Source: Bacteroidota bacterium (lineage in GTDB: Bacteria; Bacteroidota; Bacteroidia; NS11-12g; UBA955). From it: 5,416 bases of DNA. Positions 1 through 5,416 of the stretch are shown piece by piece. Each line of letters begins with the position of its first letter. The stretch's first letter is position 1. Under the pieces are notes generated by a model. It saw only the letters and a program-made list of their open reading frames with translations. It searched no databases and had not been told where the DNA came from. The stretch covers positions 1-5,416 of the forward strand of contig CANHGC010000133.1 of the NCBI GenBank assembly GCA_947460045.1, given 5' to 3'. Made by a program: the position numbers and the translations under genes.

Positions 1-956
1 CCGGCACCGATGCGCAACGGAGAAACTACCACATGGGCTTTGGCATATTCATCGGCCAAATTGGGAATAAACCCGGTAATTTTCACCCGGTCTGATGCCA
101 AATCTAGAACGGCTTTTACAGGTCGCTGTCCGGCAACCACAAACTCAACCGCTGGATTCTTTTCCAAGACCAGTGGCAAAATTTCAGTAACAAAATATTG
201 TACCGCATCGATGTTGGGCGCATAGTCCATATTTCCGGTAAACAGGATTCGATTGGGAACGATGCCAGTGCTGCCTTGGGGTGAAAACGAATCAATATTG
301 ACACCATTGGGCAGCAATTCTACGTTTTGAATCCCCATCGCCATCAGGTATTTTCTGTCTTCTTGAGAGCAAACGAGAGACCGAGAAAACAACGGAAGCA
401 TGCGCTGTTCATATTGGGCCATCCGCTGAAACTCGATTTTTCTAAACAAGCGATCCCAGGGGGTTTTTGCGGCTTCCATTCTTCTTTTCCAATACATACT
501 AAAGGCATCGGGCAAATCCAAAATGGCCTGTTTGGGCGCGCCGTTTTCAAAGTACTGCGACATTCGTAAGTGTTGCACATGGATGGCATCGAAATGCGTA
601 GTTTCAAGTAGGTGCTTCAACTTTTCTGCATAGGCCGATGACCGAAAAAACGCAACTTGTATGGGCCTGGATTGAAAAAGTCCCATCAAGGCAGACCACG
701 CCGATTTCCATTTGGGTCGGTAAACGTAAGAAATCGAATGAAACAGTGGTTTGGTGATCGTGGCCCCATCCTCAATGAATGAATGGGTGTGATTGTTGAG
801 GAATTCTGCGGATTGAAGGTCTTCAGCATTCTCGGCCACAGTAATCAGGTGTAATTCGTGGTTTTTGCAAAGTTGTGAAGCCAAATTGAATATCTTCAAT
901 TTATCGCCCCGATAAGGAGGATAAGGCATGCGATTGGCCACGAACAAAATCTTCAC
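1..956 (-). CDS. GT4-family glycosyltransferase, 3' end beyond the left edge
   Basis: Predicted cytoplasmic glycosyltransferase that moves a sugar from a nucleotide-sugar donor onto a surface-glycan precursor; acceptor and donor cannot be told. The frame is open from the GTG at 956 to base 1 (318 full codons), so the C-terminus is missing. The N-terminus KILFVANRMPYPPYRGDKLK (residues 2-21) is the usual opening of the GT-B acceptor domain in this group. The donor-domain part shows LLPNGVN (214-220), FTGNMDYAPNIDAV (239-252), VVAGQRP (273-279), ITGFIPNLADEYAKAHV (293-309) and PLRIGAG (313-319), the family order. The E-x7-E region expected next lies outside the window. It resembles the PEP-CTERM/EpsH-associated sugar transferase group, from memory of that family. 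The GTG is chosen because an in-frame TGA lies at 969-971, no other start codon lies between, and the next ATG (codon 10) would remove the first strand of the fold. There is no clear Shine-Dalgarno sequence. It is transcribed divergently from the aminotransferase. Confidence 0.88.
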   Translation of the reverse strand, partial: MKILFVANRMPYPPYRGDKLKIFNLASQLCKNHELHLITVAENAEDLQSAEFLNNHTHSFIEDGATITKPLFHSISYVYRPKWKSAWSALMGLFQSRPIQVAFFRSSAYAEKLKHLLETTHFDAIHVQHLRMSQYFENGAPKQAILDLPDAFSMYWKRRMEAAKTPWDRLFRKIEFQRMAQYEQRMLPLFSRSLVCSQEDRKYLMAMGIQNVELLPNGVNIDSFSPQGSTGIVPNRILFTGNMDYAPNIDAVQYFVTEILPLVLEKNPAVEFVVAGQRPVKAVLDLASDRVKITGFIPNLADEYAKAHVVVSPLRIGA

Positions 957-960
957 AAAA

Positions 961-968
961 CAAAAATA
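961..968 (-). promoter_or_regulatory. Bacteroidota -7 element of the glycosyltransferase gene
   Basis: On the minus strand this reads TATTTTTG, a perfect match to the Bacteroidota consensus TAnnTTTG. It ends four bases before the GTG start. A possible -33 match, ATTG, lies at 992-995, 23 bp upstream, which is slightly far and one base off TTTG. Transcription would start at or next to the start codon, so the mRNA should be leaderless or nearly so. This is a sequence match only. Confidence 0.6.
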
Positions 969-1039
969 TCAATAGTGATCAGTAAATGGTACAATCGTTC
1001 ACAAAATCGGGGTGAGTGTCGATAAACAATTCAAGATTC

Positions 1040-1073
1040 TTTGTAAATCCTTTGCCAAACATTGGTAGTTTTG
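1040..1073 (+). promoter_or_regulatory. Bacteroidota promoter of the aminotransferase gene
   Basis: The -7 element TAGTTTTG (1066-1073) matches TAnnTTTG perfectly. A TTTG at 1040-1043 can serve as the -33 element with a 22-bp spacer, close to the usual 19-21 bp. The -7 element ends six bases before the ATG at 1080. A short palindrome, CCAAACATTGG (1055-1065), sits between the two elements and could be an operator, but that is weak. Confidence 0.6.
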
Positions 1074-1079
1074 TTAAGA

Positions 1080-2279
1080 ATGATACCATTAAGTGATCGA
1101 TTGTCGGAAATTGTAGAGAGCCAAACCTTGGCTATGACCAAAAGGTCTCGCGAGTTAAAAGCCACCGGTGTTGACGTCATCAATTTAAGCATTGGGGAAC
1201 CCGATTTCGATACTCCAGAAAACATTTGCAATGCAGCCACGCAGGCCATGGCCGATGGATATACCCACTACCCCCCTGTTTCTGGATTGCCCGAATTGAG
1301 GAGCGCGATTGTCAAGAAGTTGCAAAATGAGAATGGGTTGGATTTTCAGGCGGAAAACATCATAGTGAGCAATGGCGCTAAGCACTCCCTGTTGAATGCC
1401 ATTCTTGCATTGATCAATCCAGGCGATGAAGTGTTGATTCCTGCGCCTTTTTGGGTGAGCTACCCTTCGATGATTCGATATGCAGGCGGCATTCCCGTAT
1501 CGATCCCCAGCAGCGTTGAAGACGATTTCAAAGTGTCTGCCGATAAATTGGCCTCTTATATCACCCCGAAAACCAAGATGCTTTTGTTTTCATCGCCCTG
1601 TAACCCCAGCGGCAGCGTAATGAATGAAACAGAACTGAAAGCGTGGAAAGACGTTTTGGTGAAGCACACCAATATTTTCATTCTAAGCGATGAAATTTAT
1701 GAGAAAATCAATTACGCAGGTAAACACTGTAGTTTGGCTGAATATCCGGAATTGAGCGGTCGCATTGCGGTGATCAATGGATTATCGAAAGGATATGCCA
1801 TGACGGGTTGGCGCATGGGTTATTTGGCCGGTCCGAAAGAATTGGTGGTTGCCTGCGACAAAATCCAAGGCTTGATGACCAGCGGGGCAAACTCAGTGGC
1901 GCAAATGGCCAGCGTAACGGCTTTTGAAGGTCCGCAAGACACGGTGCTGCACATGAAAAATGTGTTCGAAAAACGAAGAAATGCATTTCATGCCGCGCTG
2001 TCATTGATACCCAATCTGCCTTGCAACCTCCCTGATGGCGCTTTTTACCTCTTTCCAGACGTCAGCCATTACTTGGGTAAAACCACCCCCGAGGGCATTG
2101 TACTGAATACAGCCGATGAACTTTGTTTGTACTTGCTCGATAAAGGACATGTTTCGGCGGTTTCTGGTGAAGCGTTTGGACATGCGAGTTGCATTCGCTT
2201 GAGTTATGCCGCGGCGGAAGAACAATTGATGAAAGCGGCTGAAAGAATTGCCGAAGCGTTTAGAAATCTCAAAGACTGA
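1080..2279 (+). CDS. Class I PLP-dependent aminotransferase, probably aspartate aminotransferase
   Basis: Predicted cytosolic enzyme of 399 residues, normal length for fold-type I class Ib aspartate aminotransferases, which interconvert aspartate plus 2-oxoglutarate with oxaloacetate plus glutamate. Visible motifs, counting from the ATG at 1080: SESQTLAM-like N-terminus (VESQTLAMTKRSRELK, 12-27), NLSIGEPDFDTP (35-46), SNGAKHSLLNAI (97-108), SPCNPSG with the PLP-ring Asn175, LSDEIYE with Asp204 and Tyr207, SKGYAMTGWRMGY with Schiff-base Lys237 and Arg245, and CIRLSYA with the carboxylate-binding Arg373. All key residues are present. Lys100 in SNGAKHS lies where Thermus-type enzymes have a lysine that helps bind the substrate side-chain carboxylate, so aspartate is the best guess; prephenate or other amino acids remain possible. 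A TTG at 1062 would add six residues, but it overlaps the -7 element, and family members begin near MxxLSDR, so 1080 is preferred. The kinase gene follows after 17 bases. Confidence 0.93.
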   Translation: MIPLSDRLSEIVESQTLAMTKRSRELKATGVDVINLSIGEPDFDTPENICNAATQAMADGYTHYPPVSGLPELRSAIVKKLQNENGLDFQAENIIVSNGAKHSLLNAILALINPGDEVLIPAPFWVSYPSMIRYAGGIPVSIPSSVEDDFKVSADKLASYITPKTKMLLFSSPCNPSGSVMNETELKAWKDVLVKHTNIFILSDEIYEKINYAGKHCSLAEYPELSGRIAVINGLSKGYAMTGWRMGYLAGPKELVVACDKIQGLMTSGANSVAQMASVTAFEGPQDTVLHMKNVFEKRRNAFHAALSLIPNLPCNLPDGAFYLFPDVSHYLGKTTPEGIVLNTADELCLYLLDKGHVSAVSGEAFGHASCIRLSYAAAEEQLMKAAERIAEAFRNLKD

Positions 2280-2291
2280 GGCGTATTTTTG
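2259..2291 (+). promoter_or_regulatory. Bacteroidota promoter of the heptose kinase gene
   Basis: TATTTTTG at 2284-2291 matches the -7 consensus TAnnTTTG perfectly and ends five bases before the ATG at 2297. TTTA at 2259-2262, inside the end of the aminotransferase gene, is a one-mismatch -33 element at the ideal 21-bp spacing. It suggests the kinase can be transcribed on its own as well as by read-through from upstream. No Shine-Dalgarno sequence is seen. Confidence 0.55.
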
Positions 2292-2296
2292 TAGCA

Positions 2297-3280
2297 ATGA
2301 ACCAGATCCAAACCCTCTTTAGCTCATTTTCTAAAAAGCGCGTACTCATTGTGGGTGATGTAATGATTGATAGTTACATCATTGGCAAAGTGGAACGTGT
2401 TTCGCCCGAAGCTCCGGTGCCAGTGGTGGATGTTACTGGTTTCGATCAGAGACTTGGCGGCGCGGGGAATGTAGCCCTCAACGTGAAGGCCATGGGTGCA
2501 ACCCCCATACTTTGTACAGTTGTAGGACATGATAAGGAAGGAAAAGACTTGAGGGATATCATGATCCAAAATGGGTTAACGTGCAATGCGTTGATTCATT
2601 CAGATAAGCGTAAAACCACAAACAAAACCCGAGTGCTGGGTAACAATCATCAGTTGTTGCGCATAGACCATGAAATCACTGCTGATTTGGATGTAGTGGA
2701 TACCTTTTTGTTGGAGCAACGTTTTAGTGAGGAATTAGAGAATTGCGATGTGGTAATTTTCGAAGATTATAACAAGGGTGTTCTTCATAGCAAGAACATT
2801 CAAACCCTGATTAAGAAATGCTTGGTCAAAGGAATCCCTACCGTGGTTGACCCCAAAAAGGCAAACTTCCTCGAATACGAACAGGTGACTTTGTTCAAAC
2901 CCAATTTGAAAGAAATCAAAGAAGGTTTGAAGTTGGAAAATGACATGAGCGACAGGGAATCTGTGAACGATGCCATTGAACAATTGATGGGTACTTTAAA
3001 CAACGACATGACATTGGTGACGTTGAGTGAAAGAGGCGTTGTGATCAAAACCAAAACTGATTCACACCACATCCCTGCCCACATTCGCACCATTGCAGAT
3101 GTTAGCGGTGCTGGTGATACTGTGGTTTGTTTGGCGGCATTGTGCTTGAGCGCCAAGACCGATGCGAAGACCTTGGCAGAATTGAGCAACTTGGCGGGTG
3201 GCCTTGTGTGCGAGAAAACTGGCGTTGTGCCTATCAACAAGGAACAATTGCTGGCCGAAGCCATTCGCGTTTTGGCTTAA
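2297..3280 (+). CDS. hldA: D-glycero-beta-D-manno-heptose-7-phosphate kinase (PfkB/ribokinase family)
   Basis: Predicted cytosolic kinase that phosphorylates D-glycero-D-manno-heptose 7-phosphate at C1 with ATP, the second step towards ADP-heptose for the LPS core or other surface glycans. The 327 residues correspond to the N-terminal kinase half of E. coli HldE (RfaE). Visible motifs: VLIVGDVMIDSYIIG (16-30), the heptose-kinase hallmark RVSPEAPVPVV (34-44), the PfkB glycine motif RLGGAGNVALNV (52-63), FEDYNKGVL (155-163), VDPKKANF (184-191), LFKPNLKE (199-206), and the ATP/anion-hole motif DVSGAGDTV (268-276) with catalytic-base Asp274. The frame ends at LAEAIRVLA and lacks the HIGH-type cytidylyltransferase domain of HldE, so the adenylyltransferase step needs a separate protein (HldC/RfaE2), not seen here. 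The name rfaE1 is equally used. It starts 17 bases after the aminotransferase stop and has its own promoter-like element; it converges with the T9SS protein gene. Confidence 0.92.
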   Translation: MNQIQTLFSSFSKKRVLIVGDVMIDSYIIGKVERVSPEAPVPVVDVTGFDQRLGGAGNVALNVKAMGATPILCTVVGHDKEGKDLRDIMIQNGLTCNALIHSDKRKTTNKTRVLGNNHQLLRIDHEITADLDVVDTFLLEQRFSEELENCDVVIFEDYNKGVLHSKNIQTLIKKCLVKGIPTVVDPKKANFLEYEQVTLFKPNLKEIKEGLKLENDMSDRESVNDAIEQLMGTLNNDMTLVTLSERGVVIKTKTDSHHIPAHIRTIADVSGAGDTVVCLAALCLSAKTDAKTLAELSNLAGGLVCEKTGVVPINKEQLLAEAIRVLA

Positions 3281-3424
3281 TCTTTCGAGAAATTTTTCTG
3301 TTTGATGTTTGAGCCTTGTGTATTGAGGATACTAGATCATTTGTGCAATGACTAAACCATCATCGGTTCATGGTCACATCCAAGAGGTTTGTAGTTCCAT
3401 CATTTGATTTCAAGATGAGATATA
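3281..3424. other. Gene-free stretch between the kinase and the terminator
   Basis: I see no supported gene here. If the hairpin at 3425-3464 ends the kinase transcript, this would be a 144-base 3' untranslated region. It holds a direct repeat of ATCATTTG (3336-3343 and 3399-3406) and a weak inverted repeat, ACCAT/ATGGT (3356-3360 and 3370-3374, nine-base loop). A 16-codon reading frame at 3305-3355 has no ribosome binding site or recognisable product. Confidence 0.5.
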
Positions 3425-3464
3425 TAAAAAGAAAAGGGCCGAATCATCGGCCCTTTTCTTTTTA
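3425..3464. terminator. Bidirectional intrinsic terminator
   Basis: Arms at 3425-3442 and 3447-3464 are exact reverse complements (18 bp) around the four-base loop ATCA. The core GGGCCGA/TCGGCCC is GC-rich and the outer half is A-rich on the left and T-rich on the right, so the RNA from either strand has a strong hairpin followed by a U-rich tract. It lies between convergent genes, 144 bases after the kinase stop on the plus strand and 26 bases after the stop of the T9SS protein on the minus strand. Confidence 0.93.
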
Positions 3465-3490
3465 ATATGTTGTGGTATACCAGATGGGTA

Positions 3491-4897
3491 TTATCTCAAA
3501 AGAGTAATGGTTCCATCGTACTTATACACTTTGTCTTCCAATGATGTAACTTCTACGTGGTAAACATACACACCTTGCATACATTCCGCACCATTGGCAT
3601 TTCCATCCCAACCTTTGAAGATATCATTGGTTTCGTACAATTTCTCACCCCAACGGTTGTAGATCGACATATTGAAGGTTTTGAAGTTCAATGCTGATAC
3701 GTTGAAAGTGTTGTTCTTGTTTGGACCTGCTTGATCAGGTGTGAATACATCTGGAATGAACACGATGATATCAGGACCGATATGAACTGTTTTGTAAGCA
3801 GTGTCTTTACATCCTTTATCCGTAGTTACAATCAAAGTGATTTGATATGTAGCTGTGTCCTTACCATATGAGTATTGGGTGTTTTTAGCAGTAGATGTAT
3901 CATCAGCCAATGCAGGCACTCCAAAATCCCACAGATATCTCAATGAAGGATTGAAAGGAGATGCAGTTACAGTAGATTGATTATACATTTTAAACTTAGG
4001 CAACGCCACAGTGGTATTGGTTGGATCTGTGTAGAACATGGCCACTGGGTTTGGATACGCCTCAACAGTGGTTACTGAAGTGTCTTTACAATTACCCGCA
4101 GTGTTGTTGGCCACTACCGATACATTGTATTTACCTTGTGTGGGGTAAATCACATTCAACGGATTCTGCAAGTTTGAGGTATCTCCGTTGCCAAAATCCC
4201 AACGATACGCCATTTGATTCGATGCAATGCCGCGGTTGTCGGTTACATTCCATGTAGTAGTCAACGGTACGCAACCTGTTTGCATGGCAATGGGCGACAA
4301 ATCTGGGTATTGGTGTAACACAATCTCGATGCTATCGCTGGCTGTTGGACATACGTCGTTGGTGATGGGTGTGGTTGTTACTTTCAAGAAAGCACCTTTT
4401 TGTGTCTTGTCTTGCGCGCCATGAACGTACAATACATTTTCTGAGGTGTTTCCTGAGGCAAAGCTTCCATCACTCATGGTTCCACTGGCATGTTTTTGCA
4501 AGGTCCATTGAACCTTCGCATCGCTGTATTTGCTTGTACTTTGGATGGCAAATGGGCTGCCCTCACACGCACTCGCCGGCTTCGGCGTACTGATGCTAAT
4601 GGTGGGTTGATTCCTCACAAACAAGCTATACACCTCCGTATCTGAACATCCATTGTTATCGGTATAAGTAAAGCGGAAGCTATGAGGACCTTCTACATTC
4701 GTAGCACTTCCCAATGTGAATGGTTTAAAGCTTGATGCTCCTGTAACCGTTACACCCGCGCTAGTACCTGTCCACACACCAGTAGCAGATGCTGGCTTGG
4801 TCTGGGTGGTATTGATGCGTGTGTTCAAATCCAATGGGCTGCCACTTACGCAAATCGTAGTTGGACCCATCAACACCGCATTCGGGGTATCGTTCAT
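3491..4897 (-). CDS. T9SS type B sorting-domain surface protein, C-terminal part after a frameshift
   Basis: C-terminal 468 residues, counted from the ATG at 4897, of a large secreted or cell-surface protein exported by the type IX secretion system. Order: an Ig-like module (about 1-95), a second (96-195), PKD domain 1 (about 196-280, YRWDFGNGDTS at 231-241), PKD domain 2 (about 281-373, YLWDFG at 321-326), then the gliding-motility-associated C-terminal (CHU_C) domain (about 379-468) with FIPDVFTPD (380-388), MSIYNRWGEKLYE (410-422), FKGWDGNANG (427-436) and the end YDGTITLLR. That last domain is the T9SS sorting signal. The ATG is probably not a real start: there is no signal peptide, and it sits mid-module where the upstream frame (4761-5416) should continue. 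Function of the modules is unknown; adhesion or matrix roles are common in such proteins. A terminator lies 26 bases past the stop. Confidence 0.9.
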   Translation of the reverse strand: MNDTPNAVLMGPTTICVSGSPLDLNTRINTTQTKPASATGVWTGTSAGVTVTGASSFKPFTLGSATNVEGPHSFRFTYTDNNGCSDTEVYSLFVRNQPTISISTPKPASACEGSPFAIQSTSKYSDAKVQWTLQKHASGTMSDGSFASGNTSENVLYVHGAQDKTQKGAFLKVTTTPITNDVCPTASDSIEIVLHQYPDLSPIAMQTGCVPLTTTWNVTDNRGIASNQMAYRWDFGNGDTSNLQNPLNVIYPTQGKYNVSVVANNTAGNCKDTSVTTVEAYPNPVAMFYTDPTNTTVALPKFKMYNQSTVTASPFNPSLRYLWDFGVPALADDTSTAKNTQYSYGKDTATYQITLIVTTDKGCKDTAYKTVHIGPDIIVFIPDVFTPDQAGPNKNNTFNVSALNFKTFNMSIYNRWGEKLYETNDIFKGWDGNANGAECMQGVYVYHVEVTSLEDKVYKYDGTITLLR

Positions 4898-5416
4898 AGA
4901 TATAGAAACTGTCTTGCTTCAAACATCCGGTGGCTGCATTGCTGTATTTGATCATCCAAGTACCTGTTCCAAACGATGGCAAGAACCTGTGGCCCAAAAT
5001 CAATTTGGTACTGCTCACTTTGGGATCGTTGCGATCGTAGTTGTACTCTGTAATTGAATATACTGAACCGTCACCATCTTTGGCTTGCGCGCCGTTCACC
5101 TTGATGAAATCATACAACTCCATGGTATCCCAGTTGATACACACTGGGTTGGGGCTCGTTACTTTGATTGTTGGCTCTGGGATGATCTTGATCAACACTG
5201 AATCACAGGTTAAGCATCCGGTAAGCTGATCCTCTACACACAATTGGAATTTGTAGTTTCCTTGGTAATTGTCTTGGGTAGGATCTCCAAACTTGAACAC
5301 CCAACTTGGTGTACCGAATGGATTTTCATTCGCCAATATACTGGACGGATCGATACCGCCGGGAAGGTCTTTCACTGTCCAATCTACCTTGATACCAATT
5401 TTTACTTTCGGGCGCA
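4761..5416 (-). CDS. Upstream part of the same T9SS surface protein, 5' end beyond the right edge
   Basis: The frame is open from the right edge (first full codon at 5412-5414), so a GTG at 5375 is internal and not a start. About 168 residues, down to GCLKQD ending near 4911, look genuine: WVFKFGDP (38-45), an element ending LTGCLTCDSVLIKI (64-77), then a module opening with PEPTIKVTSPNPVC (79-92) and ending with SNAATGCLKQD (158-168). This matches the module style of the downstream part. The remaining residues to the stop at 4761 (starting SFYIYERYPECG) break the pattern and overlap the downstream frame, so they are most likely out-of-frame read-through. Signal peptide and promoter lie outside the window. 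Either the gene is a pseudogene or truncated protein, or the break is a sequencing error and one continuous protein exists. Confidence 0.85.
   Translation of the reverse strand, partial: RPKVKIGIKVDWTVKDLPGGIDPSSILANENPFGTPSWVFKFGDPTQDNYQGNYKFQLCVEDQLTGCLTCDSVLIKIIPEPTIKVTSPNPVCINWDTMELYDFIKVNGAQAKDGDGSVYSITEYNYDRNDPKVSSTKLILGHRFLPSFGTGTWMIKYSNAATGCLKQDSFYIYERYPECGVDGSNYDLRKWQPIGFEHTHQYHPDQASICYWCVDRY
4900..4919 (-). other. Frameshift junction within the T9SS protein gene
   Basis: The upstream frame reads ...ATGCLKQD-SFYIYE and loses the module pattern. The downstream frame has a TGA at 4919-4921 followed by SKTVSISMNDTP, which fits the pattern. The switch must therefore fall just after that TGA. 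Joining GCLKQ-D to TVSISM restores the module ending seen elsewhere. Adding two bases (GACAG to GACACAG, minus strand) or removing one restores the frame. Confidence 0.8.

Noticed and set aside
344..607. 87-codon minus-strand frame and other short frames in 1-620
   Set aside because: They overlap the continuous GT4 frame on the same or opposite strand, which carries clear family motifs throughout.
1062..1079. Six-codon N-terminal extension of the aminotransferase from TTG at 1062
   Set aside because: It overlaps the -7 promoter element and is not expected from the family N-terminus; ATG at 1080 fits better.
2800..3264. 154-codon minus-strand reading frame opposite the kinase
   Set aside because: It lies wholly inside a gene with complete family motifs, has no recognisable domain, and is a shadow of that gene's codon use.
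3305..3355. 16-codon plus-strand frame after the kinase
   Set aside because: Too short, with no ribosome binding site, no promoter match and no recognisable product.
3370..3465. 31-codon plus-strand frame running through the terminator hairpin
   Set aside because: Its second half is made entirely of the terminator stem, so the coding potential is accidental.
3491..4897. Independent gene starting at ATG 4897
   Set aside because: The start falls mid-module with no signal peptide, which a T9SS cargo needs, and module sequence continues upstream in the other frame.
4900..4919. Programmed ribosomal frameshifting in the T9SS gene
   Set aside because: No slippery heptamer, and no obvious stimulatory structure or internal Shine-Dalgarno sequence; a mutation or sequencing error is simpler.
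1..5416. Mobile element, CRISPR array, tRNA, rRNA or defence system
   Set aside because: No transposase or integrase motifs, no regularly spaced repeats, no cloverleaf or rRNA-like sequence was seen; the genes are ordinary metabolism, glycan and surface genes.

Overview
The window looks like ordinary chromosomal DNA from a member of the Bacteroidota. Two independent signs support this. The gene at the right ends in a gliding-motility-associated C-terminal domain, the type B sorting signal of the type IX secretion system (T9SS). All three gene starts visible in the window carry the Bacteroidota -7 promoter element TAnnTTTG just upstream. The genus cannot be told from the sequence alone.

Left to right: (1) bases 1-956, minus strand, a GT4-type glycosyltransferase with a GTG start, cut off at the left edge; (2) 957-1079, a divergent promoter region; (3) 1080-2279, plus strand, a class I PLP-dependent (probably aspartate) aminotransferase; (4) 2297-3280, plus strand, a stand-alone heptose-7-phosphate kinase (HldA/RfaE1 type) with its own promoter-like element in the 17-base gap before it; (5) 3281-3490, a gene-free stretch ending in a perfect 18-bp hairpin that can terminate transcription from both sides; (6) 3491-5416, minus strand, a large modular secreted protein with Ig-like/PKD modules and a T9SS sorting domain. 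Its upstream end is outside the window, and its reading frame is broken once near 4900-4919.

The kinase makes a precursor of ADP-heptose and the divergent glycosyltransferase belongs to families that build surface glycans, so the left half hints at envelope polysaccharide work. The aminotransferase is probably housekeeping metabolism. The T9SS protein faces the kinase tail to tail and is not obviously linked to it.

I found no mobile element, CRISPR array, tRNA, rRNA or convincing new system. The points most worth a second look are the frameshift in the surface protein, which the internal module pattern places within about 20 bases, and the placement of a perfect -7 element only 4-6 bases from all three start codons, which predicts leaderless or nearly leaderless mRNAs.
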